The notes under the pieces were generated by a model that had not been told where the DNA came from, did no database searches, and saw only the letters and a program-made list of their open reading frames with translations. Positions 49,373 to 59,721 of a stretch of 64,000 nucleotides of DNA are shown one piece after another. A program made the position numbers and the translations under genes. The stretch is from Psychrobacter okhotskensis (lineage in GTDB: Bacteria > Pseudomonadota > Gammaproteobacteria > Pseudomonadales > Moraxellaceae). Positions within the stretch are counted from its first letter, which is position 1; each line of letters opens with the position of its first letter. Location: positions 19,914 to 83,913 of the forward strand of contig NZ_JABRVQ010000014.1 in the NCBI RefSeq assembly GCF_013248965.1, written 5' to 3'.

Positions 49373-52300
49373 ATGTCACGTTTTTTTATTAATCGCCCTA
49401 TTTTTGCATGGGTTATGGCTATTTTGGTCATGCTCATCGGGGTGATATCGGTTATTAATCTACCGATCGAACAGTATCCACGTATTGCACCGCCGACTAT
49501 TTCGGTCAGTGCAAGCTATCCTGGTGCTAACGCACAAACCGTCGAAAACTCAGTCGTACAGATCATTGAGCAACGTATGAAAGGCCTCGATGGTCTGATG
49601 TATATGTCGTCATCGAGCTCGTCAAATGGTAGCGCTTCAGTGACGCTTACCTTTGAAAACGGCACAGATCCTGACACAGCTCAAGTACAAGTACAGAACA
49701 AACTGCAAGCAGCGATGAGCTCCTTGCCTGAGTCTGTTCAGCGTCAAGGTGTCAACGTCAATAAATCGTCTAGCAGCTTTTTGATGGTGCAAGCATTTAT
49801 TTCTGAAGATGGCACCATGGATCGGGCAGATATTGCCGATTATATTAACTCTAATGTCGTCGATTCGATCAGTCGTGTAGAGGGTGTGGGTGAAGTTCAA
49901 GTCTTTGGCTCTACCTATGCGATGCGTGTATGGCTTGACCCTTCACGCCTACGTAGCTATAACATGGTGCCCTCTGATGTGGTCAATGCGATACGAGCGC
50001 AGAACGCGCAAGTATCTGCCGGTCAGTTAGGTCAAGCACCTGCTGATACTGACCAACAGGTTATCAATGCTACGGTCACGGTGCAAAGCTATCTTCAAAC
50101 GCCTGAAGAATTCCGAAACATTCTACTAAAAACAGATACCTCAGGCGCACAAGTGCGCTTAGGCGATGTGGCAGATGTCGAGATTGGCAGTGAAAACTAT
50201 AGCGTTGTGTCTTTATACAATGGTCAAGAAGCAGCCGGTTTAGGTATTTCACTTGCTGGTGGCGCAAACGCCCTTGAGACTCGTGAAGCCGTCGGCGCAC
50301 GTATGGCTGAGCTGGAAAAAAACTTCCCAATTGGTCTAGCCTCAGTCGTTCCGTATGACACCACACCCTTTGTACGCTTGTCTATCGAACAAGTCGTTAT
50401 GACCCTCATTGAAGCGATTGTGTTGGTATTTATCGTTATGTTCATTTTCTTACAGAACTGGCGTGCCACCATTATCCCGACCCTTGCCGTACCTGTCGTA
50501 CTCTTGGGTACCTTTGCAGTGTTGTATATTGCAGGCTTTAGTATCAACGTCTTGACCATGTTTGCTATGGTTCTCTCCATCGGTCTGCTGGTCGATGATG
50601 CGATTGTCGTGGTAGAGAACGTTGAGCGTATCTTGGAGGAAGACCCCGATATCTCTATCAAAGACGCGACCACTCAATCGATGGGGGAAATCAGTAAGAT
50701 CGTTATTGGTATTGCCCTGATTTTATCAGCGGTATTCGTACCGATGGCGTTCTTTGGTGGCTCAACAGGTGTGATTTATCGCCAGTTCTCCATCACTTTG
50801 ATTACCGCTATGGTACTCTCGGCATTGGTTGCCCTTGTCTTTACCCCTGCGCTATGCGTGACCTTACTAAAACGTGGCAAGAGCCATGAAAAGGGCAAGG
50901 ACGAAAAGCAAAAAGGCTTCTTTGGCTGGTTTAACCGCTCGTTCTTTAAGCTTAGTCGTTCATACGAGGGCTTTGTTGGTAAAAGCATTCGTTTCAAATG
51001 GCTATATTTGATTGGTTATGCGGCCATTATCGGCGTCATGGTGGTGGTATTCTTACGTATTCCCGGCTCGTTTTTACCAGAAGAAGATCAGGGTATTATG
51101 TTTACCTTGGTTCAGCTTCCTGCCGGTTCGACATTAGATGAAACGCAAGAAGTGCTCGATAAAGTCAGAAACTATTACGACACTCAAGAAACCGATAACA
51201 TTGCCTCTGTCTTTACCATTGCAGGCTTCAGCTTTGCTGGTCAAGGCCAAAACATGGGACTCGCATTCGTTCGCTTGTCAGATTGGGACAAGCGTTCCGG
51301 TGATGAAAATACGGCCCAAGCTGTTGCTGGTCGGGCAATGGGTTACTTCTTTACCCAGTTAAATGAAGCACAAGTTTTTGCGATTGTACCCCCAGCCATT
51401 ACTGAGCTTGGTAATGCCAGTGGTTTTGATTTAATGATTCAAGATAATGGTAACCTTGGTCACGATGGCCTACTTGAAGCACGTAATATGCTCTTAGGTA
51501 TGGCAGGACAGAATGATCAAGTCGCTGGTGTACGTCCAAACGGTCAAGAAGATTCACCGCAGTTAAAGGTGAACATCAACCAAGAGCAAGCCGCTGCTTA
51601 TGGCTTGTCGCTAGGTAATATCAATAGCGTCATCTCGACCGCTTGGGGCTCAAGCTACGTCAATGACTTCATTGATCGTGGTCGTATTAAACGCGTCTTT
51701 GTTCAAGGTGAGGCAAGCAGCCGTACCAATCCTGATGACATTGGCAAATGGTATGTGCGAAATGACAGCAACGACATGATTTCGTTCGATGCCTTTTCGA
51801 CCAGTGAATGGCAGTCAGGCTCACCGCGTCTGACCCGCTATAACAGCTTACCGTCGATGAATATTCAAGGTGCCGCCGCGCCCGGTCTAAGTACTGGTGA
51901 AGCGATGAGCTCGATGGAAGCGATGATCGAAAAGCTACCTGAGGGTATCAGTTACGAGTGGACAGGTATGTCATTGGAAGAGCAAAAGTCAGGTGCTCAA
52001 GCACCGATGCTTTACGCGCTTTCAATCTTAGTCGTATTCTTATGTCTAGCAGCTTTGTATGAAAGCTGGTCTATCCCCTTCTCTGTTCTATTGGTCATTC
52101 CACTTGGGGTACTCGGGGCAGTCATATTTACGTGGTTACGAGGCTTCGCCAACGATATCTACTTGCAAGTAGGTCTACTGACGGTGGTTGGTCTATCGGC
52201 TAAAAACGCCATCTTGATTATCGAGTTTGCTAAAGACCATCAAGAGGAAGGCTATAGTCTAAAAGATGCGGTCATGACGGCGGCACGCCAACGTCTGCGT

Positions 52301-52612
52301 CCAATTATCATGACCTCACTTGCCTTTGGTCTGGGTGTTGTGCCATTATTCTTGGCGAGCGGCCCAGGTTCAGGCAGTCAAAACGCCATCGGTACCAGTG
52401 TGGTTGGCGGTGTCGTAACGGCAACCTTGTTAGGCATCTTCTTTATCCCGATGTTCTACATTTGGGTACGCAGTGCGTTCCCGTACAAATATGCCAACAA
52501 CAAGCCAAATGATAAAGGCGATGGCGGCGATGACAATGGTACGCCTGGTCCGCAGAACCCAACTCCCTCTGAGAGTTATCAGCCTGCAAGCTTTGGAGAT
52601 AATACACAATGA
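49373..52612 (+). CDS. RND multidrug efflux permease (AcrB/MexB-type, HAE1)
   Basis: Proton-driven inner-membrane drug transporter. The 1079-residue protein starts MSRFFINRPIFAWVMAIL as in AcrB. It has 12 membrane segments with two large periplasmic loops, the PYDTTPFVR and LALVFTPALCVTLLK type blocks, and the proton-relay Asp pair in GLLVDDAIVVVEN (TM4). TM10-11 carry GLSAKNAILIIEFAKD with the relay Lys. C-terminal tail is Gly/Asp/Asn-rich. The stop overlaps the start of the outer-membrane gene as ATGA. HAE1 type implies hydrophobic and amphiphilic drugs rather than metals. Closest named pumps are AdeJ and MexB; orthology is not proven. Confidence 0.96.
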   Translation: MSRFFINRPIFAWVMAILVMLIGVISVINLPIEQYPRIAPPTISVSASYPGANAQTVENSVVQIIEQRMKGLDGLMYMSSSSSSNGSASVTLTFENGTDPDTAQVQVQNKLQAAMSSLPESVQRQGVNVNKSSSSFLMVQAFISEDGTMDRADIADYINSNVVDSISRVEGVGEVQVFGSTYAMRVWLDPSRLRSYNMVPSDVVNAIRAQNAQVSAGQLGQAPADTDQQVINATVTVQSYLQTPEEFRNILLKTDTSGAQVRLGDVADVEIGSENYSVVSLYNGQEAAGLGISLAGGANALETREAVGARMAELEKNFPIGLASVVPYDTTPFVRLSIEQVVMTLIEAIVLVFIVMFIFLQNWRATIIPTLAVPVVLLGTFAVLYIAGFSINVLTMFAMVLSIGLLVDDAIVVVENVERILEEDPDISIKDATTQSMGEISKIVIGIALILSAVFVPMAFFGGSTGVIYRQFSITLITAMVLSALVALVFTPALCVTLLKRGKSHEKGKDEKQKGFFGWFNRSFFKLSRSYEGFVGKSIRFKWLYLIGYAAIIGVMVVVFLRIPGSFLPEEDQGIMFTLVQLPAGSTLDETQEVLDKVRNYYDTQETDNIASVFTIAGFSFAGQGQNMGLAFVRLSDWDKRSGDENTAQAVAGRAMGYFFTQLNEAQVFAIVPPAITELGNASGFDLMIQDNGNLGHDGLLEARNMLLGMAGQNDQVAGVRPNGQEDSPQLKVNINQEQAAAYGLSLGNINSVISTAWGSSYVNDFIDRGRIKRVFVQGEASSRTNPDDIGKWYVRNDSNDMISFDAFSTSEWQSGSPRLTRYNSLPSMNIQGAAAPGLSTGEAMSSMEAMIEKLPEGISYEWTGMSLEEQKSGAQAPMLYALSILVVFLCLAALYESWSIPFSVLLVIPLGVLGAVIFTWLRGFANDIYLQVGLLTVVGLSAKNAILIIEFAKDHQEEGYSLKDAVMTAARQRLRPIIMTSLAFGLGVVPLFLASGPGSGSQNAIGTSVVGGVVTATLLGIFFIPMFYIWVRSAFPYKYANNKPNDKGDGGDDNGTPGPQNPTPSESYQPASFGDNTQ

Positions 52613-54465
52613 GTTCACAACCTTTTACTACTAACTCAGCAGCGGTAGTCACAACTACTGCTCATGTGCGCCCAATGTCAGGCGAACAGGCAGCGCTGGT
52701 TGCTAGATTTGCGAGCCCAACTATTGCACGAGTGCGCAGAAATAGTGTTCGCTTAATCAGCTTAACGGCTTTAGCGATGAGCATGGCGGCTTGTAATACC
52801 ATTCCAAAAGCCGATAGCCGTCCTGTACTTGCCGAGCCTAACATCCCTATCGAACAAAGCTACGGTGCCTTTGATAAGGAAACGGCCAGTAACGCAGCCC
52901 AGCCTAGTATTGCGGGACAACGCTGGCAGAACTTCTATAGTGATGAGCGCCTAAAAGGGCTAATTGCATTAGGATTAGAGAACAATAAAGACTTTGAGAG
53001 CGCACGCCTAGCTATCGAAAAAGCACGAGCGCAATATCAAATCACCGATATTAACGATCTGCCGACCATCAATGGTAGTGGTGGTTACACGCGCCAAGCA
53101 CAGAACAGAACGGACAAAAACCCCAATAGTAGTTATAACGTCAACCTAGGGTTGGCCAACTATGAGCTGGATTTTTGGGGTAAGATTGCTAGTCTAAAAG
53201 ACCAAGCTTTGCAAAATTTCTTGGCGACCACCGCAGCCAAAGATTCGACGCAGATCAGTCTGATCAGTAACATTGCCCAAAGCTATGCCAATCTAAGCTA
53301 TAGCTTAGCGCAGCTTAAGTTGGCAGAAGCCACGGTTGAGAGTCGTGAACGATCGTTATTCATTGCGACCAAACGGTTTGAGGCAGGGATTGATCCTAGA
53401 CTGCCTTCGTTGCAAGCCAGTGCTTCTTTAGAGAATGCTAAACTTGCCGTATTGCGGGCGCAGAGCAGTATCTTGACCTCGCGCAATGCCCTGCAATATT
53501 TGATTGGTGCGCCGATTCCTAACGAGCTGATTCCAACGCCTGCCGTTAGCAATATCACTAGCCAGAAAATCTTTAATGCTGGCCTACCAAGTGAGTTGTT
53601 GCGCTATCGTCCTGACGTCCTGCAAGCGGAATACAACCTAAAAGCCGCTGGTGCCAATATAGAAGTGGCACGTGCCTCTTACTTCCCCTCTATTAGCCTA
53701 GCGAGTAGTATTGGTGTCAGTAGCGGTAGCTTAGATGACTTATTCAAGAGCGGCGCTGTCGGCTGGTCATTCGGCCCAAGTATTAGTGTCCCAATCTTTG
53801 ATGCAGGTCGTTTAGATGCAGAATATGATGTGGCCAGAATTGAACGTGAGCAAACGCTTGCCAACTATGAAGGCTCTATTCAAACGGCATTCCGTGAAGT
53901 CTCGGATGTACTAGCGACACGCGCCACCTTGGGTGAGCAGCTAGAAGCACAGTATCGTCTACAAGATAACTTTGAGCAGACTTATCAAATTGCCGATGCA
54001 CGCTTTAAAGCCGGTATCTCAAACTATCTAGATGTACTCGATGCCCAGCGTTCGCTATTCTCGACCCAACAAGGAATTTTGGATCTAGAACTACAAAAAC
54101 TCGTCAGCCAAATTGAGTTATACCAAGCGCTTGGTGGCGGTGCTAACCTTGATGTGCCAACGGTGATTCCTGTGCCGCAACACACCAACTTGGTGCAAGC
54201 GGTCAATTTCCCTGCGTATAGCAACAAAACCAAAGCAGCCAACGCGATTGATGCAGCTAGCTCTGCACGAGTAGCTTCTGTGCAAGAAGCTCAAGCGATT
54301 AAGCAGTCACAACCATCAGAAATCACTACCTTTAACCCCAGGGCTGTCGTTGATGTCAATAACGATGGCAAAACAGACGCGGCAGTGGGTGTGATTACTG
54401 AGGAGACGACTTTTAAAGAAGCTGGCGTTGAACAAGTTCCTGTGACTCAGATTAATGAGCCTTAG
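52609..54465 (+). CDS. RND efflux outer-membrane lipoprotein (OprM/NodT family)
   Basis: Outer-membrane channel of the same pump. The 618-residue protein overlaps the permease stop by ATGA. The lipobox (LAMSMAAC) places the lipidated Cys at residue 62, so 61 residues precede it where a normal signal has 15-25; an internal start is possible but none has a clear RBS. The two OEP repeats run from about 100 to 510, with NYELDFWGKIASL, RRPDVL-like YRPDVLQAEYNLKAAGANIEVARA (read RYRPDVLQAEYNLKAAGANI) and ISNYLDVLDAQRSL. The C-terminal 100 residues are an extra hydrophilic tail containing D582-V-N-N-D-G-K-T-D590. Confidence 0.92.
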   Translation: MSSQPFTTNSAAVVTTTAHVRPMSGEQAALVARFASPTIARVRRNSVRLISLTALAMSMAACNTIPKADSRPVLAEPNIPIEQSYGAFDKETASNAAQPSIAGQRWQNFYSDERLKGLIALGLENNKDFESARLAIEKARAQYQITDINDLPTINGSGGYTRQAQNRTDKNPNSSYNVNLGLANYELDFWGKIASLKDQALQNFLATTAAKDSTQISLISNIAQSYANLSYSLAQLKLAEATVESRERSLFIATKRFEAGIDPRLPSLQASASLENAKLAVLRAQSSILTSRNALQYLIGAPIPNELIPTPAVSNITSQKIFNAGLPSELLRYRPDVLQAEYNLKAAGANIEVARASYFPSISLASSIGVSSGSLDDLFKSGAVGWSFGPSISVPIFDAGRLDAEYDVARIEREQTLANYEGSIQTAFREVSDVLATRATLGEQLEAQYRLQDNFEQTYQIADARFKAGISNYLDVLDAQRSLFSTQQGILDLELQKLVSQIELYQALGGGANLDVPTVIPVPQHTNLVQAVNFPAYSNKTKAANAIDAASSARVASVQEAQAIKQSQPSEITTFNPRAVVDVNNDGKTDAAVGVITEETTFKEAGVEQVPVTQINEP

Positions 54466-54531
54466 GCTATTCTGAAACCTTTGTTTGATGACGTTGCTTA
54501 CGCATTACGTTGACAGTCGATAAATACAATC

Positions 54532-54559
54532 AGCCCTGCCGACTTGGTAGGGCTTTTTG
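54532..54559 (+). terminator. Rho-independent terminator of the RND operon
   Basis: AGCCCT and AGGGCT around an 11-base loop, followed by a T-rich tract. Confidence 0.75.
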
Positions 54560-54707
54560 CTTTCGCCAGCTGTCTTTGGTTATAGTAGTGGCACGATATG
54601 AGCAGCAAATATAGTCAGTGAAAAGTAATATCAATACATCACGCACTATATAACAAAATCTATTTTTAGTGATGTACAACAATAATGAGTAAAACAACCA
54701 TAAGTAA

Positions 54708-55724
<1,017 letters not shown>

Positions 55725-55762
55725 GCGCTGTTAGGTACCATTATGTAGGCTTAGACATTTTT

Positions 55763-55794
55763 AGCTCAAGCTCAAGCTCAAGCTCAAGCTCAAG
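55763..55794. repeat. Hexanucleotide microsatellite AGCTCA x5.3
   Basis: Five perfect tandem copies of AGCTCA plus AG, between the hemB stop and its terminator. Noncoding; copy number may be slippage-prone. Confidence 0.95.
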
Positions 55795-55828
55795 AAAAAT
55801 GATAAGCCGATTCAATGTCTTTTAACAC

Positions 55829-55871
55829 AAAATCGCCCCAGCTGGCTTAAGTCAGCTGGGGCGATTTTTTT
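55829..55871 (+). terminator. Rho-independent terminator of hemB
   Basis: AAAATCGCCCCAGCTG pairs perfectly with CAGCTGGGGCGATTTT around an 8-base loop, then T7. Confidence 0.95.
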
Positions 55872-55997
55872 ATGACCTTTCCGTAGCAGGTAAATGGCTT
55901 TTGCTCACGTTACTTGTCACTTAACGCAACAGTCAGCTATAGGCAAAATATCCTAAAAACGCGACAGTATTGCTGATATATCTGTATTACTTTTCAG

Positions 55998-56978
55998 TCA
56001 CGATAGATGCTCACGATTTTGTGGTGTATTAAAATTAATAATAGGACCCACCGGTACGATACCAGTCGGGTTAATATTGGCATGACTGGTGTAATAATGC
56101 TGCTTAATATGCGTCATATTGACCGTTTCAGCAATACCTGGTACTTGGTATAAATCACGCAAATAGCCCCAGAGATTTGGGTAATCAACGATGCGGTGCA
56201 GATTACATTTGAAATGCCCAACATAAACGGCATCAAAACGTATCAAGGTCGTGAACAAGCGCCAGTCGGCTTCGGTTATCGTGCGCCCTACCAAGTAACG
56301 TTGATTTGCCAAACGCGCCTCTAAGGTATCTAGCGCAGCAAACAGCTCAGTCACTGCTTCTTCATAAGCCTCTTGCGTGCTTGCAAATCCTGATTTGTAG
56401 ACACCATTATTAACCGCAGAATAAACAAAGGCATTAATCTCATCAATCTCTGCTAATAATTCTGACGGTAGAAAATTACTTGCTCGTGCGCCAACCTCAT
56501 CGAAGGCTGAATTGAGCATACGAATGATTTCAGACGATTCATTGCTAACGATCGTTTTGGTTTTTTTATCCCATAATATTGGCACTGTCACGCGCCCGGT
56601 GTAGTCGGACTTTGCCGCGACATAGATCTCATAAGCATGGGTTGCATTGTTCAATGGATCGGCAATCACACCCTTACCCTCAGCAAACGTCCAGCCCTCC
56701 TCACCCATAAACGGATGAACGACAGACAGTGAAATCATGTCCTCTAAACCTTTGAGCTTACGATAAATCGTGGTGCGATGCGCCCATGGGCAAGCCAAAG
56801 AGACATAGAGATGGTAACGATCAGGCTCAGCTTTAAAGCCACCTACACCAGATGGACCTGCACGACCATCTGCCGTTATCCAATTCCTAAATCCAGCATC
56901 TTCGCGCTGAAAGCGACCACCGCTAGCTTTGGTGTCATACCATTGATCTTGCCATTGACCATCGACTAACAAGCCCAT
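55998..56978 (-). CDS. yqjG: Glutathionyl-hydroquinone reductase (YqjG/ECM4-type GST)
   Basis: Xi-class glutathione transferase that removes glutathione from glutathionyl-hydroquinones. The 326-residue protein has the family start GLLVDGQWQDQWYDTK and GGRFQREDAGFRNWI, and the catalytic Cys in YVSLACPWAHRTTI. Further family blocks are SESSEIIRML-type NESSEIIRML, VYKSGFASTQEAYE and LVGRTITEADWRLFTTLIRFD (read GRTITEADWRLFTTLIRF). Length matches E. coli YqjG (328). Likely cytosolic detoxification. Monocistronic. Confidence 0.94.
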   Translation of the reverse strand: MGLLVDGQWQDQWYDTKASGGRFQREDAGFRNWITADGRAGPSGVGGFKAEPDRYHLYVSLACPWAHRTTIYRKLKGLEDMISLSVVHPFMGEEGWTFAEGKGVIADPLNNATHAYEIYVAAKSDYTGRVTVPILWDKKTKTIVSNESSEIIRMLNSAFDEVGARASNFLPSELLAEIDEINAFVYSAVNNGVYKSGFASTQEAYEEAVTELFAALDTLEARLANQRYLVGRTITEADWRLFTTLIRFDAVYVGHFKCNLHRIVDYPNLWGYLRDLYQVPGIAETVNMTHIKQHYYTSHANINPTGIVPVGPIINFNTPQNREHLS

Positions 56979-57192
56979 ATCAAACTCCTAATTACCTGTA
57001 TTTTTATGACTATGCTCATTTAAAAACTACCCCAATAACTGCCGCTTATACCGACTTCATTATGGGATAAACATTTTTAACGTAAACCAGTCTATTCATA
57101 GTAAAACATCAACCCTATTGAGGCACAACAAAAAATGATGCAAGTTATATTGCATCATTCTAGTCTGTTTTAATTCTAGTAGTTCTGACAGC

Positions 57193-57229
57193 AAAAAGCT
57201 GTTGTAGCATAGTACATGCGCCAACAGCT
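57193..57229 (-). terminator. Rho-independent terminator of the SMP-30 gene
   Basis: AGCTGTTG and CAACAGCT arms with a 16-base loop; TTTTT follows on the minus strand. Confidence 0.75.
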
Positions 57230-57238
57230 CAGCAGATA

Positions 57239-58132
57239 TTAGGCTGCACCAACCGCTACTTTAGTCATCCAAATCTCTCCCTCACGCGCTTGAGTACGTT
57301 TATGCTCTTCAAAATCTGGTGCCACACATAAGAACAAGGTCTTGCCATCTACGCCGCCCAATTCACAAGCGAACGTACCTACATTAAAGGGTGATAAATC
57401 AATGGTCTCTACGATTTTGTTATCTTTGACTCGCACTGCTTGCTGACCCAAGCAGTCTGATATCCATACCGCTCCTTCAGCATCGATACACGCGCCATCT
57501 GGAGCAACCACTGAAGCCTGCGCATAATCACCGAAGTTAGGTCCGGTAGCAAGGGGGCCAAATACCGCCCAGTCTTTGCGCTCGCCAAGGGTACCATCGT
57601 CTTGAATAGCAAAGGCGGACACTCTATTACCGAAAGATTCGTTGATAATTAAGGTGCGTTTATCCGGCGTTCTGACCGTGCCATTAGGAAAGTATAATTC
57701 ATCTGCGACGACTTTTAGCGTGCCATCGATATCAATCATAATCAGACAAGCAGTATCCATATCGCCGCCGTTCATCAAGTCAAAACCAAAGTTGCCCACA
57801 TAGCAGCGACCGTGGTCATCGACGTACATATCGTTGCAATAGCCTTTGGCAATACTAGATAAGTCTGCGTACTCTTCTAGACTGCCATCTTCTTTAATTT
57901 TCATGACTTTTTTGTCTTTCATAGACACCACCAACAAGGTATCATTTGGTAGCCAGCCCAAGCCAGAGGGTTGATTGGGTACTTCGGCAATGGTCGTTAC
58001 CGTGCCATCCAAATCTATCGAGTATACGCACTTGGTATAAAAATCTGATATCCAAAGCTTACCATCCCGCCATCGTGGGGCCTCGGTATAGGTAAAACCT
58101 GTGGCTAGCGTAGTGAATTCACGTTGACTCAT
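57239..58132 (-). CDS. SMP-30/gluconolactonase/LRE family lactonase
   Basis: Six-bladed beta-propeller metalloenzyme family that hydrolyses sugar lactones or related esters. The start at 58132 (MSQREFTTLATG) has AAGGAG at eight bases; the frame to 58189 is an overextension. The 297-residue protein shows the metal ligands of the family: Glu in YTEAPRWRDGKLWISDF, Asn in YCNDMYVDDHGRCYVGNFG, and Asp in CIDAEGAVWISDCLG. True substrate unknown. It lies 125 bases downstream of a broken iron alcohol dehydrogenase gene on the same strand, perhaps remnants of one catabolic operon. Confidence 0.88.
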   Translation of the reverse strand: MSQREFTTLATGFTYTEAPRWRDGKLWISDFYTKCVYSIDLDGTVTTIAEVPNQPSGLGWLPNDTLLVVSMKDKKVMKIKEDGSLEEYADLSSIAKGYCNDMYVDDHGRCYVGNFGFDLMNGGDMDTACLIMIDIDGTLKVVADELYFPNGTVRTPDKRTLIINESFGNRVSAFAIQDDGTLGERKDWAVFGPLATGPNFGDYAQASVVAPDGACIDAEGAVWISDCLGQQAVRVKDNKIVETIDLSPFNVGTFACELGGVDGKTLFLCVAPDFEEHKRTQAREGEIWMTKVAVGAA

Positions 58133-58257
58133 AAAGAGTACTCCTTGTGGTTGATGAGGCTGATAAGGTAAGCGGCCTTGCTTACTCAAAGGTCTAACTG
58201 ATCAAAAGTGTCATTAATCAAAGGTATATCGGTTTAAGGGTTGAAATAGATAAGAAG

Positions 58258-59240
58258 CTATAGGACACTCTGGTACATCTGCCGTACCTCTTCTATGCTC
58301 ATATCACGCGGGTTTGTAGCGATCAGCCGAGCAATTTTTTCTACCACTTCGGTCGCCATCGGTAATAAATCAGCTTCCGTCACTCCCACTTCACTTAGCC
58401 TCGTAGGCAAGCCACTTTTGTTTAAATAGCCTTCTATCTCATCGACGGACGCATGCGCCGCTGCTTGCTCATCTGCGAACTGACGCTGCGGCATAATGAC
58501 ACTGGCAAGCTCAGCATAATGGCGACTTGCGGCCTCGATATTAAAACGAAAGACTGGCCCCATCACTAAGGCATTAGAATGACCATGGGGCACATGAAAC
58601 TTGGCACCCAACGGATAAGATAAGCCATGCACCGCTGCGACCGACGCATTGACAAAGGCCATGCCCGCTAAGGTTGAGCCTAACAACATGTTTTCCCGCG
58701 CTGTTATATCGTTGCCGTCCTCTAGCACCGTCATAAAGTTTTGCGTTAAAAGCTGTAGACCTTTGACTGCGAGGGCATCAGATATGGGGTTTTTCTTGGT
58801 ACGGCTGGTATAGGCTTCGATACAATGCACCATCGCATCCAATGCTGGGGCAGCCGTTACATGTCTTGGCATGCCCAAGGTAAGCGCAGCATCGAGCAGT
58901 GCTATATCAGGCAACAATTTAGAAGAATAAATGGCTTTTTTGTCGCCTTTATCACCAGTCAACACCGAGACAAAGGTCATCTCTGAGCCAGTACCTGCCG
59001 TGGTCGGAATAGCAATAAGGGGCAATCGAGTGCCTGTTGCTTGCTCGTTACCCACCATGTCATCTAACGACTGGGTCGAATGAATAGCGAGCGCAACGAT
59101 TTTTGCAGTATCCATCGAGCTGCCACCCCCAAGCCCTATCACCACAGTTGCGTCCGACTCTTTGCCAATTTTGGCGGCTTGCCGAATCCGCCTGACTTAC
59201 AAACGATTTTCGGAGTGGTTAAAAACGTTAAATCTACCAT
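58258..59240 (-). pseudogene. Iron-containing alcohol dehydrogenase, broken by an internal deletion
   Basis: Fe-ADH family gene in two frames. Frame one starts at ATG 59240 with AAGGA at seven bases and encodes MVDLTFLTTPKIVCKSGGFGK, a normal N-terminus. At 59184-59178 (CGGCAAG on the minus strand) homology jumps into another frame with RQAAKIGKESDATVVIGLGGGS, corresponding to about residue 88 of intact family members. Roughly 65-70 residues are missing and the frame is shifted, so translation from the native start ends at 59139. The downstream part is intact, with NAD-binding GGGSSMDTAK, PTTAGTGSEMT, and iron ligands in HVPHGHSNAL and LDAMVHCIEAY. The 295-codon open frame from 59145 would make only a truncated protein lacking part of the cofactor domain. 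Confidence 0.85.
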
Positions 59241-59584
59241 TGAACATTCCTTGTTCTATTACGAAACTTTATGCAGTCATTAAAATAAGTACGGCGCATA
59301 TCACCACAGTCTATCGGCTGTGGTTGTACAACAAAAACCTCAAAAATAGAGCGCTTCAGTGCAACGCATAGAAAATACTGCTGAGTTGATAATGCCACAT
59401 ATCATAGGAAATGACTGCTTATTTTGTGCTCATTTACTCAATAAAACTGGCTAATATCATTCAAATAAAGCTATATTGGACTAAGTCACGACAGACAATA
59501 GCTCGCTATTAAAATAATAACTTAACATTGTTATAAAAAAGACTTGCAAAGTCTGAAAAACTTGCTAAAATGCTCAACCTAAAT
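59241..59584. other. Intergenic stretch before tRNA-Val
   Basis: About 340 AT-rich bases with no gene. It holds the former leader of the broken dehydrogenase and, at its right end, the tRNA promoter. Confidence 0.5.
59544..59571 (+). promoter_or_regulatory. Sigma-70 promoter of tRNA-Val
   Basis: TTGCAA at 59544-59549, 16-base spacer, TAAAAT at 59566-59571. Confidence 0.65.
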
Positions 59585-59661
<77 letters not shown>

Positions 59662-59667
59662 GATTCG

Positions 59668-59700
59668 AAAAGCCCCAATCTTAAGATTGGGGCTTTTTTT
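59668..59700 (+). terminator. Rho-independent terminator of tRNA-Val
   Basis: AAAAGCCCCAATCTT followed directly by its perfect complement and then T7. Confidence 0.93.
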
Positions 59701-59721
59701 GTCTGTAATATAGGGTCTGTA

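Noticed and set aside
52600..52620. Possible frameshift between permease and outer-membrane gene
   Set aside because: The overlap is a normal ATGA translational coupling; both frames are complete.
55763..55794. CRISPR-like repeat
   Set aside because: Tandem 6-mers without spacers; a microsatellite. No CRISPR array is visible anywhere in the window.
59162..59371. Plus-strand frame over the dehydrogenase 5' end
   Set aside because: Antisense to the broken Fe-ADH start, with no RBS or recognisable product.
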